DNA from: Firmicutes bacterium UBA911
GTDB taxonomy: Bacteria > Bacillota > Desulfotomaculia > Desulfotomaculales > Desulforudaceae
Assembly (NCBI GenBank): GCA_002294005.1
Contig: DBEH01000041.1
Span: 1 to 10,206 of the forward strand
DNA length: 10,206 nt
Direction: 5' to 3'
Shown: piece after piece, positions 1-6,293 of the stretch
Position numbering within the stretch: position 1 is the first letter of the stretch
Layout of the letters: each line of letters begins with the position of its first letter
Notes under the pieces: generated by a model
The model's database searches: none
Told to the model about the DNA's origin: nothing
The model's input: only the letters and a program-made list of their open reading frames with translations
Program-made: the position numbers and the translations under genes

Positions 1-231
1 CCACAATTTGGACTTGACCCTCTCTACATCCAACCCGACCACACAACCTCGTATTTTTATAAAAACATCTAACCTGTTCTGTCAACAAGCACCAACATCT
101 AATCTGCTCTGTCACGCTCAATATTGCTTACTTGGACTTGTTCCCATGAACCGATAAAATCACGATTTTCGAGTCCCTGTTTCAAGCCCAGAAATCTCAA
201 AATCCCTTTATTTCAAGCCTTTTTCACACAC
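1..231. other. AT-rich gene-free edge downstream of rlmD
   Basis: No open frame here looks coding, and base composition is clearly more AT-rich than the flanking genes. It holds a pair of 21-nt direct repeats (64-84 and 94-114), a 9-nt repeat TTGGACTTG at 8-16 and 132-140, and a small imperfect inverted repeat around 152-173. I see no clear U-tract terminator for the minus-strand rlmD gene that ends at 232. The base composition and repeats suggest a mobile-element end or other inserted DNA beyond the left edge, but no transposase is visible. Confidence 0.5.
64..114. repeat. Two-copy 21-nt direct repeat, 30-nt period
   Basis: Positions 64-84 and 94-114 carry the same 21-nt sequence with two mismatches (at the 10th and 14th bases), separated by 9 nt. 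The core reads AACATCTAA-[C/T]-CTG-[T/C]-TCTGTCA. Spaced short direct repeats of this size occur near the ends of some insertion sequences (IS21-type elements are one example) and as protein binding iterons. Which applies here cannot be decided from this window. Confidence 0.7.
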
Positions 232-1635
232 TTACTTTTCTACCCGTGACATCAAGACAACACTCTCGACATGGCTGGTTTGGGGGAACATGTCCACGGG
301 TTGAACCTTCACCACTTCAAAACCAAGCTCGGCCAGGCGCCCCAGGTCCCGGGCCAGGGTGGCCGGAGCGCAAGATACATACACCACCCGCCGGGGCCGC
401 AACCGGCCAAGGGCGTCAAGCGCCGCGGGTCCGCAGCCCCGGCGCGGCGGGTTCAGAACGGCCACGTCCAGCCGCCGGTCCTGGGCCGCCCATTGGGGGA
501 GCAGGTCCTCCACCGCCCCCTGTTCGAACCGTACGTTCTCTATGTCGTTGCGGACCGCGTTCTCCCGGGCGTCGGCCACCGCCGCCGGCAAGGCTTCGAA
601 CCCGACCACGGCCTTGGCCCGTGAGGCCAGGAGAAGGGCGATGGTGCCCATGCCGCTGTACGCGTCCACCACGGTCTCCTCCCCGGTCAATCCGGCAAAC
701 AGGCGCGCGATTTCGTATGTTTTTTCGGCTTGCTCCGGGTTCACCTGAAAGAACGAGGCGGGACCGATCCGGAACTCAAGCCCACCCAGATGTTCGGTAA
801 TCGCGGGCTTACCGGCCCGGACCAGGTTTTCGGGTCCGAGCAATTCCCAGCTTTCCAGGGTGTTTACGTTGCGGATCACCGAAACCACCCCGGGCTCTTC
901 CGCGGTCAGCCGCTCGGTGAACTCCCGCTCCCCCGGCCAGGGTTGCCGGCCGGTCACCAGTACCAGCATCATCTCCCCGGTGGCCGCGGCCCGGCGCAGC
1001 AACAGGTTGCGCAGATACCCCCGGTGAATCTCCCAATCGTACAGGGGCACGCGCAGGGTTTCCAACAGGGCGGCGGCGCGGGCCGCCACCCGCAGCAGGT
1101 CCCGCTGCACCAGCAGGCAGCCGGAACCACCGTTCGCGTCAATAAAGCAGGTGACCCGGTGCGAACCGCGGGCCAAAAAGCCCAGGGCCAGGCGCCCCGA
1201 TTCCCGGCTGACGTGAAAGCGCGCCTTGTTCCGGTAGTGCCGGGGCTCGTCCATGCCCAGAACGTTGGCCACCGGCGCCTGCCCCAGACCCCCGAGCCGG
1301 GTCAGGGCGTCCCGCACCTGCACGGTTTTCCACCGCAGTTGCTCGGGGTAGCTCATATGAAGCAGGTGACAGCTCCCACAGTCGCCGAAGAGGCCGCACT
1401 CCGGCTCGACCCGGGCTCTCGACCCTTCGAGCACCTCCACCAGCCGCCCGCGGGCAAATGTCCGGCCCAGCGCGGTAATCTCCGCCCGCACCCGTTCCCC
1501 CGGAACCGCCAGGGGCACAAAGACGGCCAGCCCCCGCCACCGTCCGACCCCCTCGCCCACGTGGCTCAAGCCCGTGATGTCAATATCGGCGTAATCGCCG
1601 ACATTCAGCCCTTCAACGGTATTCACCGGTTCCAT
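232..1635 (-). CDS. rlmD: 23S rRNA (uracil-5-)-methyltransferase, RlmD/RlmCD family
   Basis: A 467-residue SAM-dependent enzyme that makes 5-methyluridine in 23S rRNA, in the cytoplasm. Order of parts: N-terminal TRAM RNA-binding domain (about 11-70); [4Fe-4S] cysteines C80, C86 and C89 with a fourth ligand most likely C173; SAM site VVDAYSGMGT (322-331) with upstream FFQVNP (295-300); NPPRRG (395-400); nucleophile C422 in SCAPATLARD; and the general-base Glu in HVES (E457). Length fits the family. Two details are unusual: the stretch before the fourth Cys is about five residues longer than usual and holds an extra C163, and the catalytic loop has SCAP where SCNP or SCDP is usual. The ATG at 1635 is the only in-frame start before an upstream stop; a G-rich stretch lies directly upstream. 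Which uridine it modifies (747, 1939 or both, as in Bacillus RlmCD) cannot be read from sequence. It may be read through from the ABC genes about 100 nt upstream. Confidence 0.92.
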   Translation of the reverse strand: MEPVNTVEGLNVGDYADIDITGLSHVGEGVGRWRGLAVFVPLAVPGERVRAEITALGRTFARGRLVEVLEGSRARVEPECGLFGDCGSCHLLHMSYPEQLRWKTVQVRDALTRLGGLGQAPVANVLGMDEPRHYRNKARFHVSRESGRLALGFLARGSHRVTCFIDANGGSGCLLVQRDLLRVAARAAALLETLRVPLYDWEIHRGYLRNLLLRRAAATGEMMLVLVTGRQPWPGEREFTERLTAEEPGVVSVIRNVNTLESWELLGPENLVRAGKPAITEHLGGLEFRIGPASFFQVNPEQAEKTYEIARLFAGLTGEETVVDAYSGMGTIALLLASRAKAVVGFEALPAAVADARENAVRNDIENVRFEQGAVEDLLPQWAAQDRRLDVAVLNPPRRGCGPAALDALGRLRPRRVVYVSCAPATLARDLGRLAELGFEVVKVQPVDMFPQTSHVESVVLMSRVEK

Positions 1636-1691
1636 ACCCCCACGGCTCGGGCAATATCGACTTGGTCTAGTGGTCCCACATTTGGGGCAAG

Positions 1692-1727
1692 GCCATCCAC
1701 GCCGCCATCCCCGCGGCCATCCGTGCC
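1692..1727. repeat. Three 12-nt units starting GCCATCC
   Basis: GCCATCC recurs at 1692, 1704 and 1716, a strict 12-nt period, with variable 5-nt tails (acgcc, ccgcg, gtgcc). It lies in the 103-nt gap between the permease stop and the rlmD start. On the minus strand, one frame runs open from the permease stop codon through this repeat to a TAG near 1672. It may be decayed coding sequence or a chance GC-rich repeat. Confidence 0.5.
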
Positions 1728-1738
1728 ACCCGGGTGAA

Positions 1739-2587
1739 TCAGCCCGCCCGGCTGCGGAGCAGCTCCGGCTTCAGCGCCCCGTCACCGGTGAACATCCGCC
1801 GGTAGGACACTCCCACCAGGATCAGGCACCCGATGGCCACCGCAGCCGCAATCATCAGCATGACCACGATCTGGTACCGCACCGCCTCCTGCGGGTCGAC
1901 GCCGCCCAGGATCTGCCCGGTCATCATCCCGGGCAGGCTGACCAATCCCACCACCATCAGCGAGTTGATGGTCGGGGTCATGCCGGCCCGGACCGCCTCC
2001 CGCACACAGTCCCGGACCGCCTCCCAGGGCGTGGCGCCGAACGCCAGCAGGGCCTCCGCCTCGCCCCGGCGGGCCCGCGTCTCAGCGTACAGCCGGTCCA
2101 GCGACAGGGCGATGCCGTTCATTGAGTTCCCCAGGATCAAGCCGAAGATCGGGATCACGACCCGGGCGCTGTACCAGGGGTCGGGCCCGATAATCAGTTG
2201 AGTGACCAGCATGCCCACAAAAAAAGTGCTGAAAACCAGGGACAGGTAGGCCGGCAGAGTAGGCGCGCCGGAAACGCTGTTTGCCTGCTGCACCGAGGCC
2301 CGGGCGGCGATCCAGCACATCGCCAGCACCAGCAGGATGACCACGATCAGGCTGTCCAGGGCGAAGACATAATTCAGCACGTAGCCGATCAGCGACAGTT
2401 GCACGAAGGTCCGCACCGAACCCCAGAGCAGGGATTTCAGCAGTCCCAGGCGCAGGGCCGCCGAAACGGCCCCGGTGATCACCACCAGGACCACGCTCAG
2501 CGCCAGTTGAAAATCGGAAATGGGAATCAAAGAGGCGTCCAACGATTGCTCACTCCCCCCGCCGGCGGGCCTGGCCGCCGGCGGCAC
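1739..2587 (-). CDS. fetB: ABC transporter permease, FetB (UPF0014) family
   Basis: Integral membrane subunit of a two-gene ABC exporter; the E. coli member FetB is linked to iron export. Family marks: RTFVQLSLIGY (59-69), GNSMNGIALSLDRLYAE (153-169), GATPWEA (184-190) as the likely coupling helix to the ATPase, and LPGMMTGQILGG (218-229) followed by DPQEAVRYQ. About six to seven hydrophobic spans lie between 27 and 262. The 3' end of the ATPase gene overlaps this frame, so the pair is co-translated. Start is uncertain: the GTG at 2587 has a close GGAG, while a TTG at 2542, just past the ATPase stop and behind a GGGGGAG, would give 267 residues and remove a Pro/Gly-rich leader that does not look conserved. 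Substrate in this organism is inferred only from the family. Confidence 0.88.
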   Translation of the reverse strand: MPPAARPAGGGSEQSLDASLIPISDFQLALSVVLVVITGAVSAALRLGLLKSLLWGSVRTFVQLSLIGYVLNYVFALDSLIVVILLVLAMCWIAARASVQQANSVSGAPTLPAYLSLVFSTFFVGMLVTQLIIGPDPWYSARVVIPIFGLILGNSMNGIALSLDRLYAETRARRGEAEALLAFGATPWEAVRDCVREAVRAGMTPTINSLMVVGLVSLPGMMTGQILGGVDPQEAVRYQIVVMLMIAAAVAIGCLILVGVSYRRMFTGDGALKPELLRSRAG

Positions 2588-3230
2588 TAAGCTCCAACAA
2601 CACCGGGTCCGGGAAAAAGTTCTCCACCAGTTCGTCGTGGGTGATGATCATCGCCCCCCGGTCGGGTTCAGCCGCCAACCAGTTCCCGATCAGCTCACAA
2701 AAACCGGCGGCCGAAACCCGGTCGAGCGCGGCGGTGGGCTCGTCCAGTAAAAGCACCGACGGGCTGGTCAGCATCGCCCGCAGCACGGCCATCCGGGCCG
2801 CCTCCCCGCCGGAAAGCAACCGGGCATCCTGCCCCAGGAGCGCCGGGGCCAAGCCCAGCATCACCATGCCCTTTTCCACCAGGGCGCCGTTGTACGCCCC
2901 GCGTTTCCGCACCGCGGCCAGTTGAAACGGACGCCGGAGGTTGTCCAGCACCGTACCCTCAAAGAGCGCCGGCTGCTGGGCCACATAGCAGACCGCGGTG
3001 CGCCACTCGGTGGGCGCAAGGGTAAGCCATTGGCGGCCTCCCAGCCGGACGTCGCCCCCGGTCCCCGGCTGCAGGCGGGCCAGGACGCGGAGCAGGGTGC
3101 TTTTGCCCACTCCCGAGGGGCCGCGCACCAGCATCACCCCTCCCCGGTCGACCGCCCCGGAACAGAGTGCGGTCCTGGCCCCGGCCCCCACGCTGAACGA
3201 CAACCCAGTGAACTCGAACCAGGCAGACAT
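2550..3230 (-). CDS. fetA: ABC transporter ATP-binding protein, FetA-like
   Basis: A 226-residue nucleotide-binding subunit that powers the FetB-type permease encoded directly downstream. Visible motifs: Walker A GPSGVGKST (37-45), Q-loop within AQQPALFEGT (about 84-93), signature LSGGE (139-143), Walker B VLLLDEP with D163 and E164, and switch His in ITHDE (H198). All catalytic residues are present. The ATG at 3230 is chosen because GGGAGGGG lies 4 nt upstream; an upstream in-frame start at 3311 would overlap the promoter and adds 27 residues unlike the family. Its last codons supply the likely ribosome binding site for the permease. Likely role: export of iron or another metal, by analogy with E. 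coli FetAB; no substrate evidence is in the sequence. Confidence 0.88.
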   Translation of the reverse strand: MSAWFEFTGLSFSVGAGARTALCSGAVDRGGVMLVRGPSGVGKSTLLRVLARLQPGTGGDVRLGGRQWLTLAPTEWRTAVCYVAQQPALFEGTVLDNLRRPFQLAAVRKRGAYNGALVEKGMVMLGLAPALLGQDARLLSGGEAARMAVLRAMLTSPSVLLLDEPTAALDRVSAAGFCELIGNWLAAEPDRGAMIITHDELVENFFPDPVLLELSAAGGQARRRGE

Positions 3231-3281
3231 CTTTCCCCTCCCGGACGCAAGAGCCGGATTGGAGACTATCCTTTCCTTAAA

Positions 3282-3311
3282 AATATAGTCCGCAGACCGC
3301 GAAGGCGTCAA
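3282..3311 (-). promoter_or_regulatory. Sigma-A-type promoter of the fetAB operon
   Basis: On the minus strand TTGACG (3306-3311) and TATATT (3282-3287) are separated by 18 nt, and the start codon of the ATPase lies about 45 nt past the expected transcription start. No clear metal-regulator operator (for example a Fur-type box) is visible around it. Confidence 0.6.
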
Positions 3312-3340
3312 CGCCGGCTCGTGATCCGTTAACCATGCTA

Positions 3341-3353
3341 GGTGTCTGACACC
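3341..3353. repeat. 13-nt perfect palindrome GGTGTCTGACACC
   Basis: Six-base arms GGTGTC and GACACC around a single T, followed on the plus strand by TTTT. It lies between the fetA promoter and the 59-residue gene, directly before a tandem repeat. It could be a dispersed REP-like repeat, a regulator site, or a very small hairpin. It is too short to act convincingly as a terminator. Confidence 0.6.
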
Positions 3354-3375
3354 TTTTCACCTCACCTTTTCACCT
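3350..3375. repeat. Perfect 13-nt tandem duplication
   Basis: CACCTTTTCACCT occurs at 3350-3362 and again at 3363-3375 without a mismatch, followed by TTTTT. It begins inside the adjacent palindrome. The arrangement looks like slipped-strand duplication or part of a dispersed repeat family. Confidence 0.75.
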
Positions 3376-3458
3376 TTTTGGGAGACATATTTTGGCGGCA
3401 CATTGGCATATTTTTCTCCTTCCGCGGACATCCTAGAGGCCAAAGGAGGTGTTCTTGG

Positions 3459-3638
3459 ATGGCAGAATCGATCCGGGGCAGTCTCACCAGTTGGATCGTT
3501 ATCGGCCTCGGCGTCATTGTGGCCGCCGTGGGGTGGCTCTTTGTCGCTGGCATCTGGGGGGCTGGATTGGTTGGGTTTGGGTTGGCCAGCATAGTGCTCG
3601 GCATCATAGACCTCTTCAGATCGACTGAAAAAACCTGA
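3459..3638 (+). CDS. 59-residue two-span membrane protein, unknown function
   Basis: I do not recognise a family. The protein is almost entirely hydrophobic: a short polar head (1-10), span one at about 11-30, a Gly turn, span two at about 33-52, and a polar tail ending RSTEKT. This suits a helical hairpin in the cytoplasmic membrane with both ends in the cytoplasm. The ATG at 3459 is chosen because a near-perfect AAAGGAGGTG sits 9 nt upstream; the longer in-frame reading from 3342 would include the repeat region and has no such site. It stands alone: the gene to the left diverges and the kinase to the right starts about 100 nt further on, past a hairpin. Confidence 0.75.
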   Translation: MAESIRGSLTSWIVIGLGVIVAAVGWLFVAGIWGAGLVGFGLASIVLGIIDLFRSTEKT

Positions 3639-3658
3639 ACACGAACCACCTCGTTGGC

Positions 3659-3685
3659 GGGCCGGTCTCAAAAACAGACCGGTCC
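3659..3685 (+). terminator. Strong hairpin without U-tract
   Basis: Arms GGGCCGGTCT and AGACCGGTCC (one G-T pair) enclose a 7-nt loop caaaaac, 20 nt after the small membrane gene. No T-run follows (tctacaattc), so it may end transcription weakly, protect the 3' end, or attenuate read-through into the kinase. Confidence 0.4.
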
Positions 3686-3765
3686 TCTACAATTCAACTG
3701 CTCGACATTTAATTACTGTTTCCGAACCAGGATTATTGACTTCTTTGCAGAAATTTTCATTCACT

Positions 3766-5412
3766 ATGAGCAATCAGCCTAAAAGTGGAAGACCCTCTAA
3801 AACGGGAGTATCGGCCGATGACAACGCTAAACGGTGGGCTGACGCGGCCTGGATCAAGCCTGATCTGCAAGAACTATCCATACTTGACACCTTTCTTGAA
3901 GATTTGGTCGGCCTCGACCTGGAACTCAAAGTGCTCTGGGCCAACCAAGGTGCCGCTGCTTCGGCCGGCCTGGCCCCGGAAGAACTGGTCGGTCGTTGCT
4001 GCTATGAGGTTTGGCACCGCCGCAGCGAAGAATGCCCGGACTGCCCGGTTCGCAGCGCACTCCAATCCGGCCGGACACAGGAAGCGGAAACCGTTGCGCC
4101 GGATGGGCAAAACTGGTTCATTCGGGCCTATCCGTTTAAGGATGAACAGGGTGTCGTCCGGGGTGCCTTGAAATGCGCAGTCAATATTTCGCACCGAAAA
4201 CGGGCTGAAAAAGAGTTCCAGAACCACCAGGTCCGGTTTGAGGAACTGGTGCGGGCGCACGCCGCCGAACTAGCCGCGGTCAATGAGCAACTGCAAAACG
4301 AGATCGGCGATCGGCGCCGGATCGAAGAAGCGCTCCGCTCGTCCGAACAGCGGTTCTACAAGATCTTCCATTCCAGTCCCGACGTCATGTTTATTGTTGG
4401 CTCCGAAGGCCTTTACCTTGAGGTGAACGAAAACTGGTCGCGCCTCACCGGCAAGCGCCGGGAAGAGGCCATCGGGTCCAGAGCCGCGGAACCACTCCTT
4501 GTGTTCACCCCGCTTATGCTGGCGCGCATGGCCGGTGAAGCTAATGCGCACCGAACCATACACAATCTCGAGATCTGCTATCAGACGGACGCCGGTGACA
4601 CGTGTGTGGGTGTGCTGTCCCTGGAATTGCTGGATTTCAACGACTCGCCGTGTTTCCTGGTTTCCCTGAGAGACATCACCGCCCGGAAACAATTGGAGCA
4701 CGAAATGGCGCGGCTGGACCGGCTGAACCTGATCGGTGAAATGGCGGCCGGCATAGTCCACGAAATCAGAAACCCGCTGACGGCGGTACGGGGATTCCTG
4801 CAGATGTTCAGGGAAAGGAAGGAGTGGTCCGGTTACGTCAAGCACCTCGACCTGATGACCGCCGAACTTGACCGGGCCGGCGCCATCGTCACCGGATTTC
4901 TGTCCCTGGCGAAGAACAGGCCGCTGAACCAAAAACCCCGGAACCTGAATGCCATAGTCTTGTCCCTGCTGCCGCTCATTCAGGCCGACGCATTGACCGT
5001 GGACAAACAGGTGCAGGTCCAGCTCACCGAGGTGCCGGACTTGCTGCTGGACGAGAACGAAGTCCGGCAACTCATTTTGAACCTGGCCCGCAACGGGCTG
5101 GAAGCAATGAAGGCTTCGGGGATACTGACGCTCGGCACGTCTTTGGACGGCGACGAGGTGGTCCTGGCCGTCCGGGACCAGGGCACTGGCATCGAACCCG
5201 GACTCATCGACAAGATCACCAGGCCCTTCGTGACCAATAAGGAACAGGGTACCGGACTGGGACTGGCCGTGTGTGACAGCATCGCCGCCCAGCATAACGC
5301 CAGGATGACTTTTGAAACGGGCCCCGCCGGAACCACCTTTTTCGTTCGCTTTCAGCCGCCCGCCGATATCTCCCCGAAACACGCTTCTCCCGGGACCAAA
5401 TTCCCCTCCTGA
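3766..5412 (+). CDS. Cytoplasmic PAS-PAS sensor histidine kinase, orphan
   Basis: A 548-residue kinase with no membrane span. Parts: PAS 1 (about 40-145) with Cys pair C78/C79 and ECPDCP (C90, C93) plus C137, a layout that could bind metal, Fe-S or respond to redox; a charged coiled-coil linker (about 145-190); PAS 2 (about 193-315); HisKA with phospho-acceptor H332 in VHEIRNPLTA; HATPase with N-box around N443, G1 box DQGTGI (471-476), TRPFVTNKEQGTGLGL with G2 box at 495-500. All residues for autophosphorylation are present. The C-terminal half resembles sporulation-type (KinA/KinE-like) kinases. No response regulator lies beside it, so its partner is elsewhere (Spo0F or Spo0A are plausible by family only). 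Start is uncertain: the ATG at 3766 has no good binding site, and a TTG at 3736 has an AGGA only 3 nt away. Confidence 0.9.
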   Translation: MSNQPKSGRPSKTGVSADDNAKRWADAAWIKPDLQELSILDTFLEDLVGLDLELKVLWANQGAAASAGLAPEELVGRCCYEVWHRRSEECPDCPVRSALQSGRTQEAETVAPDGQNWFIRAYPFKDEQGVVRGALKCAVNISHRKRAEKEFQNHQVRFEELVRAHAAELAAVNEQLQNEIGDRRRIEEALRSSEQRFYKIFHSSPDVMFIVGSEGLYLEVNENWSRLTGKRREEAIGSRAAEPLLVFTPLMLARMAGEANAHRTIHNLEICYQTDAGDTCVGVLSLELLDFNDSPCFLVSLRDITARKQLEHEMARLDRLNLIGEMAAGIVHEIRNPLTAVRGFLQMFRERKEWSGYVKHLDLMTAELDRAGAIVTGFLSLAKNRPLNQKPRNLNAIVLSLLPLIQADALTVDKQVQVQLTEVPDLLLDENEVRQLILNLARNGLEAMKASGILTLGTSLDGDEVVLAVRDQGTGIEPGLIDKITRPFVTNKEQGTGLGLAVCDSIAAQHNARMTFETGPAGTTFFVRFQPPADISPKHASPGTKFPS

Positions 5413-5521
5413 CCGTATTTTCGAAAAAACCAAATCCTCCGTGTGCAGCCATCCGGAATGGTTTTCGGTCATTATTCGACAATCCTTCGCAATATCTGGC
5501 CCTAGCTTTTCAAGCTCCAGC

Positions 5522-5550
5522 TTTTGTTTGCTTGCTCTCAAGCATATAAT
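5522..5550 (+). promoter_or_regulatory. Candidate promoter with inverted repeat in spacer
   Basis: A perfect -10 TATAAT (5545-5550) is 17 nt from a poor -35 (TTTTGT, 5522-5527). The spacer holds GCTTG-ctct-CAAGC (5530-5543), an inverted repeat placed where a regulator could control the promoter. It would drive the 64-residue gene with a leader of roughly 275 nt. The weak -35 fits an activated or alternative promoter. Confidence 0.35.
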
Positions 5551-5685
5551 ATATCCATCAATTCGGGCATATGTTCTAAAGTTGTGGATTAGAAAGCGGG
5601 CCGCAGAACGCGAAACAAATCGTTAGCGCATTATCGTTTGAATTCTCGTATCCGGGATGATTCCACCTCAAATCGGCTGTTCAGA

Positions 5686-5697
5686 TCCGGTACCGGA
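5686..5697. repeat. 12-nt perfect palindrome TCCGGTACCGGA
   Basis: A perfect self-complementary site in the leader of the 64-residue gene, with no extension beyond 12 nt. Possible dimeric regulator site. It is too short to be sure it is more than chance in GC-rich DNA. Confidence 0.4.
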
Positions 5698-5832
5698 GAG
5701 CTTGCGCGTGCGGGCTAAGTAGGACGCTAAATGTCTTGGAGGTGATCGCCGACCCCAAATTTGGCGACATCACGGCTTCACTGCACTGGGTCGACAATCG
5801 TGCACAGTTCGGCGAGAGGAGGGATTGATGAT

Positions 5833-6027
5833 ATGCTTGAGCCTTTTTGGGCCTGGACAGCGGACCTCGCGGTCAACAAGCCCATTTCGTTCGGGCTGGT
5901 GGTTTGCGCCACCATGGCCGGATTGGGTTTGGCCTGTGCCTTGATCGCGGATTTCCTGTTTATGCTTCTCCGTATCGACCTCGGAAAGTACGCCAAGGAA
6001 TACGAGGAAGGCGGCGGCCTGCACTGA
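5833..6027 (+). CDS. 64-residue single-span membrane protein, unknown function
   Basis: I do not recognise the family. It starts with an aromatic amphipathic segment (MLEPFWAW), followed by one long hydrophobic stretch at about 17-47 (two Cys, C25 and C35), and ends in a charged cytoplasmic-type tail with KYAKEYEE and Gly-Gly-Gly. The ATG at 5833 is chosen because AGGAGG (5817-5822) lies 10 nt upstream. A longer reading from a TTG at 5761 adds residues that look like untranslated leader. It is monocistronic: its own terminator follows within 30 nt. Small proteins of this shape often act as subunits or regulators of larger membrane complexes, but nothing nearby identifies a partner. Confidence 0.75.
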   Translation: MLEPFWAWTADLAVNKPISFGLVVCATMAGLGLACALIADFLFMLLRIDLGKYAKEYEEGGGLH

Positions 6028-6057
6028 CCGGGGAATGTCAATTGGACCAGATTTGTT

Positions 6058-6081
6058 AACCCCGAGCACCTCGGGGTTTTT
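6058..6081 (+). terminator. Rho-independent terminator after the 64-residue gene
   Basis: AACCCCGAG (6058-6066), loop CAC, CTCGGGGTT (6070-6078), running into TTTTTC. A perfect 9-bp stem with a U-tract, 30 nt past the stop codon. Confidence 0.92.
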
Positions 6082-6167
6082 CTTGGGGCGGCCGCCTTTT
6101 CCCACAACGGCCTGCCCGTACAAAGCACTTGATCTTTTGGGTCTCGTACCAATCCTTCTCATTCCCC

Positions 6168-6216
6168 AAAAAATAAACCTCCTTGCCCGGGGTAGAATAA
6201 TGGGCCAAGGAGGTTT
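6168..6216 (-). terminator. Rho-independent terminator of htpX
   Basis: On the minus strand AAACCTCCTTGGCCC (6202-6216) pairs with GGGCAAGGAGGTTT (6175-6188) with one bulged G and a 13-nt loop, then A and TTTTTT (6168-6173). It lies about 80 nt past the htpX stop. The GGAGG in one arm is part of the stem, not evidence for a gene start. Confidence 0.85.
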
Positions 6217-6293
6217 CTCACTTGCACAAGACGCGAATCACCCTGAAACCCGAGATCGCGGGCGCCCCCGGCGCCACCTCGCCACGCGCACGG

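Larger units (their letters stand above)
5413..5832. other. 420-nt gene-free region, AT-rich then leader-like
   Basis: No convincing long gene. 5422-5468 holds complementary CGAAAAAACC and GGTTTTCGG segments that could fold after the kinase stop. A perfect TATAAT lies at 5545-5550. A 12-nt palindrome is at 5686-5697. From about 5738 the sequence is structured and GC-rich: GGAGGTGATC (5738-5747) matches the 16S 3' end but is not followed by a well-spaced start, and GTGAT-CGCC can pair with GGCG-ac-ATCAC further on (about 5742-5773). A 28-codon frame from GTG 5742 to TGA 5828 ends just before the next gene. I could not match it to a known riboswitch or T-box. Confidence 0.4.

Noticed and set aside
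64..114. CRISPR array
   Set aside because: Only two imperfect repeats with a 9-nt spacer and no cas genes; far outside CRISPR geometry.
730..1737. 335-residue plus-strand open frame opposite rlmD
   Set aside because: It lies entirely antisense to a gene with complete family motifs. Its composition (Pro, His, Gln, Arg rich) is typical of antisense reading in GC-rich coding DNA.
1636..1738. tRNA or small RNA between permease and rlmD
   Set aside because: No cloverleaf arms or CCA-adjacent acceptor stem could be formed.
3342..3638. 98-residue version of the small membrane protein
   Set aside because: The extra N-terminus translates the palindrome and tandem repeat and has no ribosome binding site, whereas ATG 3459 has an excellent one.
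4270..5541. 423-residue minus-strand open frame opposite the histidine kinase
   Set aside because: Antisense shadow of a gene with all kinase boxes; no ribosome binding site and low-complexity Gly/Gln/His composition.
5413..5832. Known riboswitch (c-di-GMP, T-box, SAM, fluoride types considered)
   Set aside because: I could not find the conserved cores of these classes by eye. A covariance-model scan would be decisive.
6261..6275. GGCGCC-ccc-GGCGCC inverted repeat just after htpX
   Set aside because: Each half is itself a common GC-rich palindrome, there is no U-tract, and a better terminator follows 50 nt later.
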